From NCBI GenBank assembly GCA_010645155.1, contig CM021317.1:5717123-5781122 (forward strand): a DNA stretch of 64,000 nucleotides, written 5' to 3'. Both the position numbers and the translations under genes were made by a program. The notes below the pieces were generated by a model. That model did no database searches, had not been told where the DNA came from, and saw nothing but the letters and a program-made list of their open reading frames with translations. The stretch is from Tigriopus japonicus. Its lineage: Eukaryota; Arthropoda; Copepoda; Harpacticoida; Harpacticidae. The number at the start of each line of letters is the position of its first letter. Position 1 is the stretch's first letter. Positions 60,608 to 64,000 of this stretch are shown here, one piece after another.

Positions 60608-62667
60608 ATGATGTCGTCGTCGACCTCGTCGTCGTCGTGTTCAATGAATATGGGCGGGAGTGTTCCCAATGAGTCGGACGACGATCAGGGCCACCTGTCC
60701 GGAGGGTCCACAAAGTTCTGCTTGAAGTGGAACAACTTTGGCCGAAACGTCACAACCTCGTTTAAGACTCTTTTGGAAAACGAAGAGTTTGTTGACATCT
60801 CACTCTCAGCTGAAGGCTCGACTCTCAAAGCCCATAAAGTGGTACTGTCGGCCTCGTCCTCGTATTTTAGGGATATCTTACAGGTGAGATTGATTGTGTG
60901 GGGAGAGCCTCATTCGTTGCTTACACCACAACAGCCTTATCGATCGCGAGATAGTAGTGAAGTATGTCCTCATGATTCGTTATCCTTTCAGAGCATCTCC
61001 TCGTGGCAACATCCCGTCATCCTACTTAGAGATGTCCCCTTCTCTGATCTCCAAGGGATTGTGGAATTCATTTATCATGGTGAAGTGTCCATCGAGCAAG
61101 ACAACTTGCAGTCCTTCCTTAAAACGGCGCAAGTCCTCAAGGTCAAAGGATTGACAGAAGAGACCACGGCCACTGGCGGGGGATCCTCCTTGTCCCATAC
61201 GTCATCCTCCTCGACGACCATCCAAAGTCATAATAATCTCAGTGGTCATCAACATCACCATCATCCCTTGGTGAAGGAGGAAGAGGAGCCTGAAATTCAG
61301 GGTCCTCTTCCCCGTCTCGCCCATCAGCCTTCCTCTTTCTCGAACAGTGGGAATAACATGGTGCATCACCCCCGGAAAAACGCCTATCCCAAACGAGCCA
61401 ACAAGTCCGACGTGAGCACTCACGCGAGCCGTTTGCAAGCATCACTTTCGCCATTGTTGGCCGCGGCTAAAGTGGAACGGAAACTGATTTCTTCTAGTCG
61501 AAATAGCACGGACAGGGATGTGAAGGAGGGTCGCTCGGAAATGGAAGAAGATGAGGGCGACGAAGAGGAAGAAGAAGAGGAGGAGGAGATTAGTGGACCT
61601 CAGGTTCCGAGTGGGGGCGTGTTTGCCGGGGAGATTGATGACAGAGAGGAGGAAGAGATTGCTGCCGTTCAGACTGCTGCTGCCTTAGAGGCGGTCAAGC
61701 AGACTTTCACCAGCAACGTATTTCACTTTCTGAATGCCAATAAATCAGCCATTAAGGATCTTGATGGTGATCATGACTCGGCCTTTGATGGATCAGGTAA
61801 GGTTTAGGTGACTCTTCTAAAGTGATTTGATAATTTTGTAATGCCTAGTCTCTTTAGCATCCAATCCGATGGGGCTCATGGAAACAGACGTTCAAAATCT
61901 CGGTAAGAAAGAGCTTTGAATTAAAGATAATTGATCCCACTTGATGCCACAGGAAAAGTATTACTAGTTAGTAAAAACATGAAACTAATATGAAAAATTT
62001 AAAAGAGCATGAGATGTCCAAAGGGTTACAATACTTTGGATTGAACTGATATTATTTAATAATTAGCCAAGTCCATTAAGTGAGTTTACCAATAGGTGAA
62101 CAAAGTAGAACATTGTGTTCAAGTAATGGATAATTGATTGTACCGTATTGTTTTGTGAAAACACTTAGTCAAGTGGGACCAGCCAGTCTTATGCGCATAC
62201 TCTTTTTATTATATTAGCTCTACACAATCCCTAAGACCGATAGTCAAAACACTAAAAGTCGATTCTTATTTATTTTGTCAGCGTTTGGATCGCCTAAGAT
62301 ACTGCGTTCCCTTGAATCTAATTCCCCCATGGGACCTGGGTCGGGTGCCCTCTCCACTCAGAAGAAGACTTGCCCCTACTGCTTCCAACAACTCTCATGG
62401 CACGCCCTCTCTCGGCACATTCGAGATATGCACAAGGCCAAATCGGGCTCAGTCACCTGCGAGTTTTGCCAAAAGACCTTCCGAAATACGAACTCCCTTG
62501 GGTGTCACAAGTGGCGATTTCACAACAAGGATTCTCGCAAAAGTCGCTCGGGATCGGGAACCGAACCCTCCTCCACAGTCTCCAATGTGGATGGAATGAC
62601 TAGTTTAGAAGGATTTTCTAATCCAACACCGTCTCCTTCTCATCAAGAAGAGGCCCAAAATACATAA
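60608..62667 (+). CDS. TTK-type BTB/POZ C2H2 zinc finger transcription factor
   Basis: Exons 60608-60883, 60992-61796, 61858-61902 and 62282-62667 (1512 nt, 503 aa). Likely nuclear regulator of the Broad/Tramtrack/Lola/Fruitless class; the exact orthologue is not assigned. The BTB domain (about 37-147) opens KFCLKWNNF and includes FVDISLSAEG, LKAHKVVLSASSSYFRDIL, HPVILLRDVPFSDLQGIVEF and SFLKTAQVLKVKGLT. A His/Ser linker and an acidic run follow. Two C2H2 fingers come last: C406, C409, H421, H426 and C435, C438, H451, H456, with CPYCFQQLSWHALSRHIRDMH and NSLGCHKWRFH. Introns 1 and 3 flank the BTB core and the finger exon, the layout that in this family permits alternative finger exons. The start is the second possible ATG; an in-frame ATG at 60518 would add 30 residues that look like untranslated sequence. 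Confidence 0.92.
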
Positions 62668-63423
62668 TGAGGATTGGCGGTGGTGGAAAAACGAATCCGT
62701 GTGCCTTAAAGCTTGTCTTGTCTTCCACTCAAGGAAATCTTTTTATGTCCCACGAGTAAAGATAAGCTGAACCATGTCTCATGGTGTCTTCTGGTCAATT
62801 TCAATCCTATCTCTACCCGGGTGAACAAACAATCTCGACACCCCAAGATGCAAGTACTACAGTACATATTCACGGTACACATGGTAGTTTGATAAACTTG
62901 AACTTTCAACAAAAACTGATGATTTCCCTTCCTCACCCAGAATGTCAAATTCGCACATACTTACTACACGTGGTAACACCCCTTTCAAACACGGAAACAA
63001 CAAACAACACAAATTGCATTTTTATGAAGCACAACTGGTTTCTAGTTTTCGCAATGCAAGGCGAGGACTGACAGCAAATTTAGTCCCTAAAATATCATGA
63101 AACATCCAAAGCGACATGCTAGTCTTAAAACCTTTCGAGGCATTATCTATCACATCTCCTATTTGATTTTTCATAATAACATTGATAATATTATTATTGA
63201 TTTCATATGCATGAGAATCTTGTAATATATTCCCACAATCAAGCAAACATAAGTAAGCTCTATTGTAAAATATACATGAATGCAATAAATATATTTCTGA
63301 TCAGAGCTGACGCATTGAATCCGCGAAAACAACTTAAAATCGCTGATTATCCAGACTATAGGATGGTGCTGGACTCGATTTTTAACATGACAGTGTTGCA
63401 AACTCCAAAAGAAAAAGCAAAGT
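62668..63423. other. 3' region of BTB gene
   Basis: No further finger exon recognised. An AATAAA at 63284-63289, 617 bp past the stop, is a candidate polyadenylation signal. Confidence 0.4.
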
Positions 63424-63797
63424 AGGTCGGTTGTTGAGGTAGTTTTGAAGTATAGTAGAAGCATACCTAGAAGCATAAAAGAAGCATGAAAGAAGCACAT
63501 GACGCGTAGTAGAAATAACCATGCTCGATCAAGTTTCGTTACATAAGCTGCGATTGAAAAACGCAGCTTATGTAGCCAAACTTGATCGAGCATGATTATT
63601 TCTACTCCGTGTCATGTGCTTCTTTTGTGTTTCTAGGTATGCTTCTACAGTACTATACTTCCAAACTACCTCAACAACCGACCTTATTATATAGCGAAAT
63701 TGATCGAGCATGATTATTTCTACTTCGTCTCATTTGCTTCTTTTATGCTTCTACATATGCTTCTACTATACTTCAAAACTACCTCAACAACCGACCT
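63424..63797. mobile_element. Palindromic element with a duplicated right arm
   Basis: 63424-63684 is a 261-bp hairpin. AGGTCGGTTGTTGAGGTAGT at the left end mirrors ACTACCTCAACAACCGACCT at the right, and the arms pair almost throughout around GCTGCGATT...ACGCAGC (centre about 63558). 63685-63797 is a diverged extra copy of the right arm with the same end. Non-coding. Confidence 0.75.
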
Positions 63798-64000
63798 CTT
63801 AAGAACATTTTTCAAAAAGATTTAAATATGATAGGGGGCAAATTGGCAAATGACTTCAGCCCTCCAGATTTGGCCCTTTGTTATTGAAAGATATTCAAGA
63901 ACGAATGCATTGTATGTATAATGCTAAACCTTCTGATTTTGTAAGATATTCATGAAAGTATTTATCACAAATGTCAAATGATATTGTAATGTAATGGTTT
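63798..64000. other. AT-rich end of window
   Basis: Nothing recognised. Confidence 0.4.

Overview
This is eukaryotic nuclear DNA, most likely from an arthropod and probably a crustacean such as a copepod. The genes have GT-AG introns, from about 60 bp to several kb. The proteins are animal families: a Prdm16/Mecom-type zinc finger factor, a Kv-beta subunit, a Y-box protein, calsyntenin, myostatin/myoglianin and a TTK-type BTB zinc finger factor. Gene-poor stretches hold DNA transposons, non-LTR retrotransposon scraps and many small palindromic elements. The species assignment is inference.

Layout. About 2.6-4.5 kb (-): terminal exon of a Prdm16/Mecom/hamlet-related factor with CtBP-binding motifs. 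About 4.5-13 kb: no convincing exon, much simple-sequence DNA. About 13.1-18.05 kb (+): a seven-exon Kv-beta-like aldo-keto reductase. 18.3-22.5 kb (+): a small secreted cysteine-rich orphan whose large first intron holds a transposon, a 261-N gap and retrotransposon sequence. 23.2-24.3 kb (-): Y-box protein. 25.6-27.1 kb (-): type II membrane glycosyltransferase-like protein, reassembled here from three exons. 28.1-29.0 kb (-): DUF547 protein. 29.6-35.0 kb (+): ten-exon calsyntenin, 966 aa. 43.0-48.0 kb (+): three-exon myostatin-like TGF-beta ligand. 48.4-49.3 kb: dead mariner-like element. 49.3-58 kb: repeat island with a large palindromic foldback family, a hAT-like element with a perfect 8-bp target duplication, and retrotransposon scraps. 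60.6-62.7 kb (+): four-exon BTB-C2H2 factor. 63.4-63.8 kb: palindromic element with a duplicated arm.

The genes do not form an operon or pathway. Several fit neural and muscle biology (hamlet-type factor, Kv-beta, calsyntenin, myoglianin, BTB-ZF), but that is family knowledge, not evidence of co-regulation. I found no rRNA, tRNA or CRISPR. The least described items are the palindromic elements (one 98 bp long with an identifiable empty site and a 3-bp duplication), the cysteine-rich secreted orphan, and an inverted pair of pogo/Tigger-like elements bracketing the last Kv-beta exon and the first exon of the secreted gene.

Exon joins were made by eye from splice signals, reading phase and family resemblance. 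No search or RNA data were available.
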